Shown in pieces: positions 31,727-41,214 of a stretch of DNA of 64,000 nt. The stretch is from positions 17,891-81,890 of the forward strand of contig NZ_JAMZNK010000023.1 of assembly GCF_027980145.1 (NCBI RefSeq). Reading direction: 5' to 3'. Position 1 is the stretch's first letter; each line of letters starts with the position of its first letter. The DNA comes from Flavobacterium azizsancarii. Its GTDB lineage: Bacteria; Bacteroidota; Bacteroidia; Flavobacteriales; Flavobacteriaceae. A program made the position numbers and the translations under genes. Below the pieces are notes generated by a model. It made no database searches. It was not told where the DNA came from and saw nothing but the letters and a program-made list of their open reading frames with translations.

Positions 31727-33787
31727 ATGAAATACATCTTTTTATTTATTACCAGTTTCGTTTTTGCGCAACAAACTAAATTCGTTGATTTTAAATCGGT
31801 TAACGGACAATTAAAATTAAACGCAACCGAAAAATCCGTTTCAGGAACGGTTGTTTATCAATTTGATATTCTAAACCCTATTGATACGATTAAAATCGAT
31901 GCTAAAAACATGGAATTTTCTCATGTTCAAATTGATAATAAAGACGTGCTTTTTATCAATACAGGCAAAGAATTGCAAATCATCAGTAATTTTCAAAAAG
32001 GAGAGAAGCATCTTACTTTTGAATACTCAGCAAAACCTAAGCAAGCTTTGTATTTTGTAAACATTGAAAATTCTGAAGTTCAAATCTGGACACAAGGACA
32101 AGGAAGATATACGAGTAACTGGTTTCCGAGTTTTGATGATGTCAAAGAAAAAGTGATTTTTAGTTTGGGAATTACATATGACAAGGATTATCAGGTAGTT
32201 TCTAACGGAATTTTAAGCGAAAAGAAATCAAACGGAAATTCAATTCATTGGCAATATCGCATGGAAAATCCAATGAGTTCCTATTTATTGATGCTTGCTA
32301 TTGGCAAATACGACAAGAAAGAATTTAGGGCAAAATCTAAAATTCCGTTAGAATATTATCTTGAAAATAAGGATACCAATCGCTTTGAACCAACCTACAG
32401 ATATTCAAAACGTATTTTTGATTTTTTAGAAAAAGAAATAGGAGTGAAGTATCCGTGGCAAGTTTATAGAGAAATTCCGGTTCGTGATTTCTTGTATGCC
32501 GGAATGGAAAACACCACTACTACACTTTTTGCAACTCGTTATGTAGTGGATTCAATAGGTTTTGAAGATCGTAATTATACAAATGTTGATGCTCACGAAT
32601 TGGCACATCACTGGTTTGGCGATCTAATAACGGCAGAGAACAGTACACATCACTGGCTTCAGGAAGGTTTTGCAACTTATTATGCTGCATTGGCTGAACG
32701 GGAGATTTATGGCGACGATTTTTTCTATTCAAAATTATATCAGACAGCGCAGCAGATAAAATTTGCTTCGAGATCTGATACTATTCCGGTTTTGAATGCT
32801 AAGGCAAGTTCATTGACTTTCTATGAAAAAGGAGCGTGGGCACTATTTGTTTTGCACGAGTCTATTGGAGATAAAGCCTTCAAAAAAGCCATAAAAAGTT
32901 ATCTGAAAAAGTACGCTTATCAAACTGTTAATACACAAAATTTCTTTGATGAAATTAGAAAAGTATCCAATTTTGATTTGGAAAAATTTCAGAAAACCTG
33001 GTTGGAATCTACCGCTTTTGATACCCCGGCGGCGAATGCTCTATTGAGTAAAAACAAAGCAATTCAGGTTCGGTTAGAAGTTGATAAGCTAAAGAAAACG
33101 CCATTGGTCGAGAAACAGGATTTTTTAAGAAAGACTTTAGAATCGGATGTTTATGAGTCTGTAAAAGAATCGATTGTAAGTCAAATAGAAAGTGAGAAAT
33201 ACGAAGATAAAAAAGAATTATTACAGGTCGCTTTGCAAACTAACAATATACAAGTTCGTCAGGCTGTTGCTGCTTCGTTGAGTAAAATTCCCGAAGGCTT
33301 TAGAATTGAATACGAAACTTTGCTGAACGACAAATCATATCAGACCCAAGAAGTTGTCCTGTATTATTTATGGAAAAATTTTCCTGATCATCGCACAGAA
33401 TATCTGAACAAATCAAAAAACTGGATTGGTTTCAACGATTATAATCTTCGAACTTTATGGCTTTCATTGGCTTTGTCGACACCAAATTATAGTGATAATC
33501 CAGAAGATTTAGTTTCGGAGTTAATTGCTTTTTCTTCCACAAAGTACGAAGCTACAACGAGGCAAAATGCACTTGAGAAACTTCTTTCTTTCAAAATTAT
33601 AAACGATCAGGTATTATCAAATTTGGTAAATGCAACTACACATCATATGTGGCAATTTTCTAAATTCGGAAGAGACTCCATTAGGTTTTTATTAAAAAAT
33701 TCCGAAATGCGTGCTTCGTTTGAAAGAATTTTGCCTAATTTGAACCCCGATGAACAATTTCAGCTGAATCGTTTGTTGAAAGAATAA
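31727..33787 (+). CDS. M1-family zinc aminopeptidase
   Basis: A secreted gluzincin aminopeptidase of 686 residues. A signal peptide ends near residue 15 (SFVFAQ). The substrate-binding motif GMEN is at 259-262, the zinc site HELAH at 290-294 with the third ligand E313, and a probable transition-state tyrosine follows in YEKGAWALF. Residues 440-686 look helical, as in the ERAP-like C-terminal domain. It removes N-terminal residues from peptides, probably in the periplasm. Divergent from the Dph6-like gene. Confidence 0.93.
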   Translation: MKYIFLFITSFVFAQQTKFVDFKSVNGQLKLNATEKSVSGTVVYQFDILNPIDTIKIDAKNMEFSHVQIDNKDVLFINTGKELQIISNFQKGEKHLTFEYSAKPKQALYFVNIENSEVQIWTQGQGRYTSNWFPSFDDVKEKVIFSLGITYDKDYQVVSNGILSEKKSNGNSIHWQYRMENPMSSYLLMLAIGKYDKKEFRAKSKIPLEYYLENKDTNRFEPTYRYSKRIFDFLEKEIGVKYPWQVYREIPVRDFLYAGMENTTTTLFATRYVVDSIGFEDRNYTNVDAHELAHHWFGDLITAENSTHHWLQEGFATYYAALAEREIYGDDFFYSKLYQTAQQIKFASRSDTIPVLNAKASSLTFYEKGAWALFVLHESIGDKAFKKAIKSYLKKYAYQTVNTQNFFDEIRKVSNFDLEKFQKTWLESTAFDTPAANALLSKNKAIQVRLEVDKLKKTPLVEKQDFLRKTLESDVYESVKESIVSQIESEKYEDKKELLQVALQTNNIQVRQAVAASLSKIPEGFRIEYETLLNDKSYQTQEVVLYYLWKNFPDHRTEYLNKSKNWIGFNDYNLRTLWLSLALSTPNYSDNPEDLVSELIAFSSTKYEATTRQNALEKLLSFKIINDQVLSNLVNATTHHMWQFSKFGRDSIRFLLKNSEMRASFERILPNLNPDEQFQLNRLLKE

Positions 33788-33960
33788 GGAACAAAGAATA
33801 TAGAATAAAGAATATAGAGAATAGAACAAAGAATATAGAATATAGAACAAAGAATATAGAATATAGAATATATAGAATAGAAGTAAGAGGATAAGTAATC
33901 AATTAGAGCGCATAGAAAATCTTTGCTCTATATTCTATTCTCTATATTCTCTAATCTATT
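33788..33960. repeat. Low-complexity repeat with 18-bp inverted arms
   Basis: Several copies of a GAACAAAGAATATAGAAT-like unit follow the aminopeptidase stop. An 18-base stretch (33809-33826) is perfectly inverted at 33933-33950, so the whole region could fold back. It seems to be intergenic repeat DNA with a possible terminator function. Confidence 0.6.
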
Positions 33961-33992
33961 TTCTAAATAATTACAAAACCTACAATATATTT

Positions 33993-34892
33993 ATGAAAGC
34001 ATTGGTTATTTCTGGCGGAGGAAGTAAAGGAGCGTTTGCTGGTGGCGTAGCGCAGTATTTAATAGAGGAAAAAAAACATGAATATGATTTGTTTATAGGA
34101 ACTTCTACAGGAAGTTTACTTATTCCGCATCTGGCGCTTGGTCAGATAAAAAAAATTCACTCCGTTTATACTAATGTTACAATGAGCGGAATCTTTAATA
34201 TTTGCCCATTTGTAGTTAAAGTTAAAGATGGAGTTGATATTGTTACAATCAATCACTTCAATGTTTTACGTCAGTTTTTTAAAGGAAAAAGAACTTTTGG
34301 AGAAAGCAAAGGACTGCAGAAATACATTAAAGCAAACTTCTCGTTATCAGATTTTAACAAGCTGAAAAAACAGCATTGCGATGTTGTTATTACAGTAACC
34401 AATTTTACTAAAAACGAATCGGAATATAAGTCTATAAAAGATTGCACATATGATGAGTTTTGCGATTGGTCATGGATTTCGAGTAATTATGTTCCGTTCA
34501 TGAGTTTGGTAGAAAAAAATAACTACGAATACGGAGATGGCGGATTTTCTAGTTTAGTTCCTATTCGTGAAGCTATTAATCGTGGTGCAACAGAAATTGA
34601 CGTAATCATTCTGGAAACGGAAGTTAATATGACCAAAACGGTTATTGGTAAAAATCCGTTTTCTTTAATGATCGATTTGTTCCGAATTGCCTTAGATCAG
34701 GTTGAAAAACACGATATTGCTATAGGAAAACTAATGGCAAACAATAAGAATGTAAAGCTTAACTTATATTACACACCAACCAGACTCACTGATAATGCAC
34801 TTATTTTTAATAAGGAAGTAATGAAAGAATGGTGGGAACAAGGCTATGAATATGCTCAGAATAAGTCTGAGGTAATGAGTGATAACAGGTAA
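33993..34892 (+). CDS. Patatin-like phospholipase
   Basis: A lipid acyl hydrolase with a Ser-Asp dyad. The oxyanion loop GGGSKG lies at residues 8-13, the nucleophile S38 in GTSTG, and the aspartate D182 in YGDGGF. No signal peptide is visible, so it is probably cytoplasmic. At 299 residues it is typical of short bacterial patatins. Its natural lipid is unknown; related enzymes act in membrane turnover or, in CBASS systems, in defence, but no cyclase gene lies nearby. The next two genes on the same strand are unrecognised. Confidence 0.9.
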   Translation: MKALVISGGGSKGAFAGGVAQYLIEEKKHEYDLFIGTSTGSLLIPHLALGQIKKIHSVYTNVTMSGIFNICPFVVKVKDGVDIVTINHFNVLRQFFKGKRTFGESKGLQKYIKANFSLSDFNKLKKQHCDVVITVTNFTKNESEYKSIKDCTYDEFCDWSWISSNYVPFMSLVEKNNYEYGDGGFSSLVPIREAINRGATEIDVIILETEVNMTKTVIGKNPFSLMIDLFRIALDQVEKHDIAIGKLMANNKNVKLNLYYTPTRLTDNALIFNKEVMKEWWEQGYEYAQNKSEVMSDNR

Positions 34893-34931
34893 TTTATTTA
34901 ATTGTAAAAAAAAAAAACAGATTCAATAAAA

Positions 34932-35339
34932 ATGAGTGAATTTAGACATAGTGTTTGCGAACCAACAAAGCCAAAAATTATTGAAAAGGGAAAGATTGAT
35001 TCTTCGGAAATAATAAAAACATTTCAAAATTTTCCATGGAAATTACATCTGGAAGAGATGGAAAATGCAAAGAACGTATATCATTCACCTTCGCTTGAGT
35101 TTGAAAATTCAGGCAATAGAAATGCCCTGTCAATATCTGCTGTTGGTAAACCTGATAAATATGAATTTTATGTATTTTTTAAAAGAGCTAAAATTCAAAA
35201 AACCTGGTTTGGCTTAAGTGAAAAACTCAACAAAAATTTCATTTCTGAATTGACAGATCAAAATGAAGAAAAAACAACAGAAATATTAAAAGCTTTGGCT
35301 GATAATGATTTGGCTTTTTTAGAACAAAATTTTCAATAA
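34932..35339 (+). CDS. Hypothetical protein, 135 residues
   Basis: I do not recognise this protein. It is soluble and charged, with no signal peptide or membrane segment. A central beta-like stretch (NALSISAVGKPDKYEFYVFF) is followed by a helical, acidic tail. It lies 40 bases after the patatin gene and 46 before the next secreted protein, all on the plus strand. Size and composition would suit a small immunity or regulatory protein, but nothing in the sequence proves it. Confidence 0.6.
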   Translation: MSEFRHSVCEPTKPKIIEKGKIDSSEIIKTFQNFPWKLHLEEMENAKNVYHSPSLEFENSGNRNALSISAVGKPDKYEFYVFFKRAKIQKTWFGLSEKLNKNFISELTDQNEEKTTEILKALADNDLAFLEQNFQ

Positions 35340-35385
35340 TAACCTGTTTTTAGAATTCAGATTGACATTCAATACGTGTTTTAAA

Positions 35386-36120
35386 ATGAAAAATATAACC
35401 TTACTTCTGTACTTCTTGTTTTCTTTAAATACATTCAGTCAGGACAATTTATGCAGAACTTCGATCTGGAATAATGCAGCACTGTTTCAAAAAAACGAAC
35501 TAAACAAATACACAAATAATGATTTTTCTGTTTTATGGAATAAAACAGAAAACAAGTATGTCTACGGCGTTATTGGTGACAATTACCAGAGAATATTAAT
35601 AAAATTTATTTCGATTAAAAGAAATGATAAAAATAAAAATGAATACATTGTTAATGGCAAATCGCAGGTTAAATCAAATATATGTGATTTTGCTGGGACA
35701 ATAACAATTACAAAGATACAAGAACTTAAAAAAGTGAAATTCGGACTTGATGATGAATATAAAAATTCAGGTATAAAAAGCCAGGGATTATTGGTGGCCA
35801 ATTATAAGTTTGTTGAAAATAAAAATCAAAAAAACACAGGAGAATTTCAAGGAAAGCTAGCAACTATATTTTATGTAGATAAAAATGGTTTTATTAAATA
35901 CGATGATATTGAAATTCATAAAGATAGCTATTTCAATAATGCATTTGTAGGCACTTGGAAATCTAATAATTCCGGCAAAGAAAAAGTATGCAATTGGGGA
36001 GATTATCGTGTACCTAATACAAATTGCGATTTTGATATAGGAGCAGGGGAATTAAGTATATCAAAAAAATACATAAAAAATGGCTGGGTAGATGAACCAC
36101 ATCAAAAATGGTGGAAATAA
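35386..36120 (+). CDS. Secreted hypothetical protein
   Basis: A 244-residue exported protein. ATG 35386 gives a clean signal peptide (MKNITLLLYFLFSLNTFSQ); the frame is open further upstream to a TTG at 35362, which would bury the signal. The mature part is beta-rich and lysine-rich, with several cysteines (NLCRTS, SNICDF, KVCNWG, NTNCDF) that could pair. I do not recognise the family. It may be a lineage-specific surface or periplasmic protein. Convergent with the next gene. Confidence 0.65.
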   Translation: MKNITLLLYFLFSLNTFSQDNLCRTSIWNNAALFQKNELNKYTNNDFSVLWNKTENKYVYGVIGDNYQRILIKFISIKRNDKNKNEYIVNGKSQVKSNICDFAGTITITKIQELKKVKFGLDDEYKNSGIKSQGLLVANYKFVENKNQKNTGEFQGKLATIFYVDKNGFIKYDDIEIHKDSYFNNAFVGTWKSNNSGKEKVCNWGDYRVPNTNCDFDIGAGELSISKKYIKNGWVDEPHQKWWK

Positions 36121-36170
36121 AAATTTGACAAGATAAATAAAATCATAATCAATCTTGTCAAACTGCAATT

Positions 36171-36701
36171 TTACCACAATCCGGCAACTTCATTCTTAAT
36201 ATAGCCTAAAGCAGCATTACTTGGAGATTGTTTCTCTAATAAATCATTCAAAAGTTTCTCACGCAACTTATCTGCATTTTCTACACGATCGCTCATAGCT
36301 GCTTTACGGATAATTTGGATAGTCGAATTTTTGGCAGTTGTAATAATTGTCCAACATTCGTCAGACATATATATTTGCTGTGTCAGATTGTGTTCAAATT
36401 CATGCTCGATCTGATCGATTAGAAAGTTTTCGTAATCATGCTTTTCGTTAGAAATTGGCGCAATTCTTATAAGTAATTTCGTCAGGTTAATACGCTCTAA
36501 AAACAATGTCATTCGCTCATAAGCCTGCAAGCGTATTGGTAAAGATTCTTTATGCGCTTCCTTGTTCAATAAAAAATTGTGCTTTTTATCATTGTTTTTT
36601 ATATGTAATTCAAAAAAACTGTAAGCAACAAATCCTGTAACAATAGCTGGTAAAGTATAACTGGCCAATTCTATAATTCTTGTAAAATCCATTTGGTTCA
36701 A
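36171..36701 (-). CDS. Membrane-anchored conserved Bacteroidota protein
   Basis: A 176-residue protein with one N-terminal transmembrane helix (about residues 12-29, ASYTLPAIVTGFVAYSF) and a soluble helical domain of some 140 residues with RLQAYERMTLFLERINLTKL. I recall this layout as a conserved flavobacterial family of unknown function (DUF7935-like), but the name is from memory. It stands alone, divergent from the TauE-like permease. Confidence 0.7.
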   Translation of the reverse strand: MNQMDFTRIIELASYTLPAIVTGFVAYSFFELHIKNNDKKHNFLLNKEAHKESLPIRLQAYERMTLFLERINLTKLLIRIAPISNEKHDYENFLIDQIEHEFEHNLTQQIYMSDECWTIITTAKNSTIQIIRKAAMSDRVENADKLREKLLNDLLEKQSPSNAALGYIKNEVAGLW

Positions 36702-36749
36702 ATTTTCAACAAAAATATAATTTTTAGGGAGAAATCCACTTTAAATTAA

Positions 36750-36780
36750 TTGTAATAAACAAAACGGAAGTCTACTTTTG
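36750..36780 (+). promoter_or_regulatory. Promoter of the TauE/SafE-like gene
   Basis: TTG (36750-36752), a 20-base spacer and TACTTTTG (36773-36780), 36 bases ahead of the start codon. A good match to the Bacteroidota pattern. Confidence 0.6.
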
Positions 36781-36816
36781 TACATTACTTTCAAAACTGC
36801 CTGAAATACAATATTA

Positions 36817-37584
36817 ATGGATTCATATATTATAATTTTACTTTGCTTGGCTGCTTTCGCTGCGGGATTTATTGATGCAATTGTTGGCGGTGGTGGATTG
36901 ATACAGACACCAATGGGATTAATTTTATTACCCAATTTACCAGTTTCAACAGTTATTGGAACGTTAAAAATTCCGGCTTTTAGCGGAACTGCTTTTGCCG
37001 CATTTCAATATATGAAAAAAGTTGTGATTCAGTGGAGGTTGCTGTTGATCATGATGTGTTTAGCCGTTCCGTCGGCATTTTTAGGTTCAACTTTGCTAAC
37101 GATGGTAAGTAATGATTTTATGAAGCCGCTTTTGCTGGTAGTATTGTCTTTATTATTTGTTTATACCTATGCAAAGAAAAATTTTGGGCAGCATGTTGCA
37201 AAAGATCATTCTCCTGCAACACAAATATTTTATGCCGTTATTATTAGTATAATTGTTGGTTTCTATGACGGATTTATTGGTCCCGGAACCGGTAGTTTTT
37301 TTGTAGTGGCTTTTATTGCTCTTTTAGGCTTTGATTTTTTGCATGCTTCAGCAAATGCCAAAATGGTCAATCTGGCTACTAATTTTGGATCTATATGTTT
37401 GTTTATGATAAAAGGAAAGATCATTTGGTCAATTGCAATTCCTATGGCAATTAGCAACGGACTTGGAGGATGGCTTGGTGCTAAATTAGCAATTAATAAA
37501 GGAAATGGCTTTATTAGGATTTTCTTTTTAATTGTAGTAATCGGTACATTGATACGATTTGCCTATGATGTATTTTATAAATAA
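36817..37584 (+). CDS. TauE/SafE-family membrane permease
   Basis: An integral membrane protein of 255 residues with about eight hydrophobic segments. The family repeats are visible as AAGFIDAIVGGGGLIQTPMG in the first half and GFYDGFIGPGTGSFF in the second, matching TauE/SafE proteins (DUF81), which export sulfite or sulfur-containing organic anions. The substrate here is not known. It stands alone behind a recognisable promoter. Confidence 0.92.
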   Translation: MDSYIIILLCLAAFAAGFIDAIVGGGGLIQTPMGLILLPNLPVSTVIGTLKIPAFSGTAFAAFQYMKKVVIQWRLLLIMMCLAVPSAFLGSTLLTMVSNDFMKPLLLVVLSLLFVYTYAKKNFGQHVAKDHSPATQIFYAVIISIIVGFYDGFIGPGTGSFFVVAFIALLGFDFLHASANAKMVNLATNFGSICLFMIKGKIIWSIAIPMAISNGLGGWLGAKLAINKGNGFIRIFFLIVVIGTLIRFAYDVFYK

Positions 37585-37769
37585 TTTTTGGTCTAAATAA
37601 TTGATGTAAGGCATTATAACTTATAGCTCAAATAAATATTTTAAATTTGATTTAGAGAAGTATTACAAGTAATACAGATTAAATGGACTTATATTACTTA
37701 TATGGTTTAAAAAAACAGCATCCCTTTTAGAACCTTAATAACTTAGTAGCTATTTCAATCAATAATTCT

Positions 37770-37777
37770 TATTTTTG
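37770..37777 (+). promoter_or_regulatory. Probable pcrA/uvrD -7 box
   Basis: TATTTTTG fits TAnnTTTG. Transcription would start near 37783, which leaves almost no leader for ATG 37786 but a short one for ATG 37801. Confidence 0.4.
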
Positions 37778-37800
37778 CACTAATTATGGAGAAAAATTTC

Positions 37801-40140
37801 ATGCAAAAGTACATTGACCAACTCAATGAAGCACAAAGACAGCCTGTTTTAAAGAAAGACGGGCCAATGATTATTATTGCTGGTGCAGGTTCAGGAAAAA
37901 CTCGTGTTTTAACAATTAGAATTGCTTATTTGATGGCTCAGGGCGTTGATGCATTCAACATTTTGTCGCTTACTTTTACCAATAAGGCCGCCCGTGAGAT
38001 GAAACACAGGATATCTGATATTGTAGGAGCAACGGAGGCAAAAAACCTTTGGATGGGAACTTTTCACTCGATTTTTGCACGTATTCTTCGTGCGGAATCA
38101 GATCATTTAGGTTACCCATCGAATTTTACGATTTATGATTCTCAGGATTCGGCAAGACTAATTTCTTCTATTATAAAAGAGATGCAGCTTGATCGCGACG
38201 TCTATAAACCAAAACAGATTCTGGGCAGAATTTCAAATTATAAAAATAGTTTGATTACAGTAAAAGCATATTTTAACGATCCTGAATTGGTCGAGGCTGA
38301 TGCAATGGCAAAAAGACCAAGATTGGGAGAGATTTATCAGCACTATGTAGATCGTTGTTTTAAAGCAGGAGCAATGGATTTTGATGATTTATTGCTGAAA
38401 ACCAATGAGCTATTAACTCGTTTTCCAGAAGTATTATCCAAATACCAAAACCGTTTTCGCTATATATTGGTTGATGAGTATCAGGATACAAATCACTCAC
38501 AGTATTTGATTGTAAGAGCGTTGTCAGATAAATTTCAGAATATTTGTGTTGTTGGCGATGATGCGCAGAGTATTTATGCTTTCCGTGGAGCGAATATTAA
38601 TAATATTTTGAATTTCCAGAAAGATTATGAAGGCGTAATAATGTTCCGTTTAGAGCAAAATTACCGTTCAACGCGAAATATAGTTGAAGCGGCAAATACT
38701 GTAATGGAGCACAATAAAACCAAACTTGATAAAATAGTCTGGACTGCAAATGATTTTGGTCAAAAAATTAAAGTCCACAGAAGTTTAACAGATGCTGAAG
38801 AAGGTCGATTTGTAGCGAGTACGATTTTTGAACAAAAAATGCAGAACCAGCTTCATAACGGTTCATTTGCGATTTTATATCGTACCAATGCACAATCCCG
38901 TGCAATGGAGGACGCTTTAAGAAAACGTGATATCCCGTATCGAATTTATGGCGGATTGTCATTCTATCAACGTAAAGAGATTAAAGATGTTTTGTGTTAT
39001 TTACGTTTGGTAATTAATCCAAAAGATGAAGAGGCATTGGTTCGAGTAATCAATTATCCGGCACGTGGAATTGGTGATACGACTGTTGAAAAACTGACAA
39101 TTGCTGCCAACCACTACAAACGTTCGATTTGGGAAGTGATGGTGAATATTGATAAAATTGACTTGAAATTAAACACAGGAACGAAAAATAAAATCAATGA
39201 TTTCGTGACGATGATCCAGAATTTTCAGGTGATTGATCAAAATCAGGATGCTTTTTATATTACTGATTATGTTGCCAAGAAAACAGGATTAGTTCAGGAG
39301 CTTAAAAAAGATGCTACACCAGAAGGTATGGCAAAAATTCAAAACATAGAAGAGCTTCTAAATGGTTTAAAAGATTTTACTGAAGGACAAAAAGAAATTG
39401 ATGGTGCGAGAGGGGCTTTGTCTGAATTTATGGAAGATGTAGCGCTTGCGACTGATTTAGACAAAGATACATCAGACGAAGATCGTGTTGCGCTGATGAC
39501 AATTCACTTAGCAAAAGGACTTGAATTTCCTCATGTTTTTGTGGTTGGTATGGAGGAAGATTTGTTTCCTAGTGCAATGAGTATGAGTACGAGAAGCGAA
39601 TTAGAAGAAGAACGTCGTTTATTTTATGTAGCTTTAACTCGTGCAGAACATCAAGCATATTTAACTTATGCACAATCGCGTTACCGTTGGGGAAAATTAA
39701 CAGATAGTGAACCTTCACGTTTTATTGAAGAAATTGACGGACAATATCTTGAATATCTGACTCCTGCAGAAAGTAATTACCGATATAAATCGCCAATTGA
39801 TGGGGATATCTTCGGAGATGTAGATAAATCAAAATTACGTTTGGCAAAACCCATTGGATCAACTCCACCTGTGAAGCACAATGGAAATAGCGAACCCAAA
39901 GCGGATCTTAATATTCGAAAATTGAAACCGGTTGCCAGTAATAATCAGAATAGTTCAGCACCTAATTTGTTTGATAATAGTTTAACTATCGGCAATGTTG
40001 TAATGCACGAACGTTTTGGGAAAGGTGAAGTTGTGAATTTAGAAGGGGTAGGTGCCGACAAAAAAGCGGAAATAAAATTTGAAGTTGGAGGAATCAAGAA
40101 ATTGTTGCTAAGATTTGCTAAATTAGATGTCGTAGGATAA
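37801..40140 (+). CDS. pcrA: UvrD/PcrA-family DNA helicase
   Basis: A superfamily 1A 3'-5' helicase of 779 residues used in repair and replication restart. Walker A is GAGSGKT (28-34 from MQKYIDQ); the Walker B region reads ILVDEYQDTNHSQY; motif III GDDAQSIYAFRGA, motif IV QNYRSTRNI and motif VI VALTRAEHQAYLTYA follow. The C-terminal tail (NVVMHERFGKGEVVNLEG) is the Tudor-like domain seen in PcrA/UvrD. ATG 37786 is five codons upstream, but the -7 box at 37770-37777 favours 37801. Confidence 0.95.
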   Translation: MQKYIDQLNEAQRQPVLKKDGPMIIIAGAGSGKTRVLTIRIAYLMAQGVDAFNILSLTFTNKAAREMKHRISDIVGATEAKNLWMGTFHSIFARILRAESDHLGYPSNFTIYDSQDSARLISSIIKEMQLDRDVYKPKQILGRISNYKNSLITVKAYFNDPELVEADAMAKRPRLGEIYQHYVDRCFKAGAMDFDDLLLKTNELLTRFPEVLSKYQNRFRYILVDEYQDTNHSQYLIVRALSDKFQNICVVGDDAQSIYAFRGANINNILNFQKDYEGVIMFRLEQNYRSTRNIVEAANTVMEHNKTKLDKIVWTANDFGQKIKVHRSLTDAEEGRFVASTIFEQKMQNQLHNGSFAILYRTNAQSRAMEDALRKRDIPYRIYGGLSFYQRKEIKDVLCYLRLVINPKDEEALVRVINYPARGIGDTTVEKLTIAANHYKRSIWEVMVNIDKIDLKLNTGTKNKINDFVTMIQNFQVIDQNQDAFYITDYVAKKTGLVQELKKDATPEGMAKIQNIEELLNGLKDFTEGQKEIDGARGALSEFMEDVALATDLDKDTSDEDRVALMTIHLAKGLEFPHVFVVGMEEDLFPSAMSMSTRSELEEERRLFYVALTRAEHQAYLTYAQSRYRWGKLTDSEPSRFIEEIDGQYLEYLTPAESNYRYKSPIDGDIFGDVDKSKLRLAKPIGSTPPVKHNGNSEPKADLNIRKLKPVASNNQNSSAPNLFDNSLTIGNVVMHERFGKGEVVNLEGVGADKKAEIKFEVGGIKKLLLRFAKLDVVG

Positions 40141-40366
40141 GAAAAGAATATAGAAAAAAAATGGAAATATATTTTAAAAAGTCAATTTTCGATCATCAGA
40201 TTTGATTTTTCAGCTTAATAATTTTTCGTAATTTTTCAAAAGAATAAATATCTTTTTAGTTTAAGATTAAATCTATTTTCAATTGGAATTTTGTTATTTA
40301 CTTAAAAAAAATAAAAGGAATAAAGAGTAGTCTTTATTCCATAATCTAACATCTTTATTTTAAAAA

Positions 40367-40987
40367 ATGGCTGAGTTCATAAAAATATACCCCGATAAAC
40401 CTAGTGAAGCTGCAATTGCCAAAGTGGTAAAAGTGCTTCAAAACGGAGGTTTAATAATTTATCCAACAGATACCGTTTACGGTTTAGGTTGTGATATTAC
40501 CAATTCTCGTGCTTTAGAAAAAATAGCGAAAATAAAAGGAGTTAAATTAGAGAAAGCTAATTTCTCCTTTATCTGCCACGATTTAAGCAATCTCTCTGAT
40601 TATGTTCGTCAGATTGATACATCTACTTTTAAGATTTTGAAAAGAGCATTGCCTGGACCTTATACTTTTATTTTGCCAGGAAATAACAATTTACCTAAAG
40701 AGTTTAAAAAGAAAACTACTGTAGGTATTCGTGTGCCGGATAATAATATTGCGCTAGAAATTGTTCGACAATTAGGAAACCCAATTGTATCGACTTCTAT
40801 TCGTGATGAAGATGATGTAATTGAGTATACTACAGATCCGGAATTAATTTTTGAAAAATGGCAAAATCTAGTTGATCTCGTTATCGATGGAGGTTATGGT
40901 GATAATGTGGGTTCTACAATTATAGATTTATCAGAGCATGAACCAGTTATTATTAGAGAAGGAAAAGGAGATATTGATATTTTGTAG
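40367..40987 (+). CDS. YciO-like Sua5/YrdC-family protein
   Basis: A YrdC-fold protein of 206 residues. YrdC/Sua5 enzymes make threonylcarbamoyl-AMP for t6A in tRNA. This one resembles the YciO branch in its start (EFIKIYPDKPSE), in NGGLIIYPTDTVYGLGCD and in its ending EPVIIREGKGDID. E. coli YciO binds the same nucleotide but has been considered a poor TsaC substitute, so function is uncertain. If no other tsaC exists in the genome, this would be the t6A enzyme; tsaE lies in this window at 53.3 kb. Confidence 0.85.
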   Translation: MAEFIKIYPDKPSEAAIAKVVKVLQNGGLIIYPTDTVYGLGCDITNSRALEKIAKIKGVKLEKANFSFICHDLSNLSDYVRQIDTSTFKILKRALPGPYTFILPGNNNLPKEFKKKTTVGIRVPDNNIALEIVRQLGNPIVSTSIRDEDDVIEYTTDPELIFEKWQNLVDLVIDGGYGDNVGSTIIDLSEHEPVIIREGKGDIDIL

Positions 40988-41157
40988 TAAACAACTATAT
41001 AAGAATAGCTAAATAAGGATTTTGTAAAAAAATACTGAAATTGTATAATAATCTAAAATAAATAACTAACTTTAGATTAGTTAAAATTTAGTTAGTTTAA
41101 AGATAATGCTATTCTTAATTTATATTTAATTGGTTATTAAAAAAGTTAAGGATACAT

Positions 41158-41183
41158 AAAAGCAGGTCAATTGACCTGCTTTT
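41158..41183 (-). terminator. Terminator of the OmpA-like gene
   Basis: A perfect palindrome with half-site AAAAGCAGGTCAA, 32 bases beyond the OmpA-like stop on the minus strand. It may also end leftover transcription from the YciO-like gene. Confidence 0.65.
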
Positions 41184-41214
41184 TCTATTTAATAAAGTAT
41201 GTAAAAAACGTAGA

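Noticed and set aside
33993..34892. Patatin considered as a CBASS effector
   Set aside because: No cyclic nucleotide synthase or accessory genes lie nearby; the neighbours do not look like defence genes.
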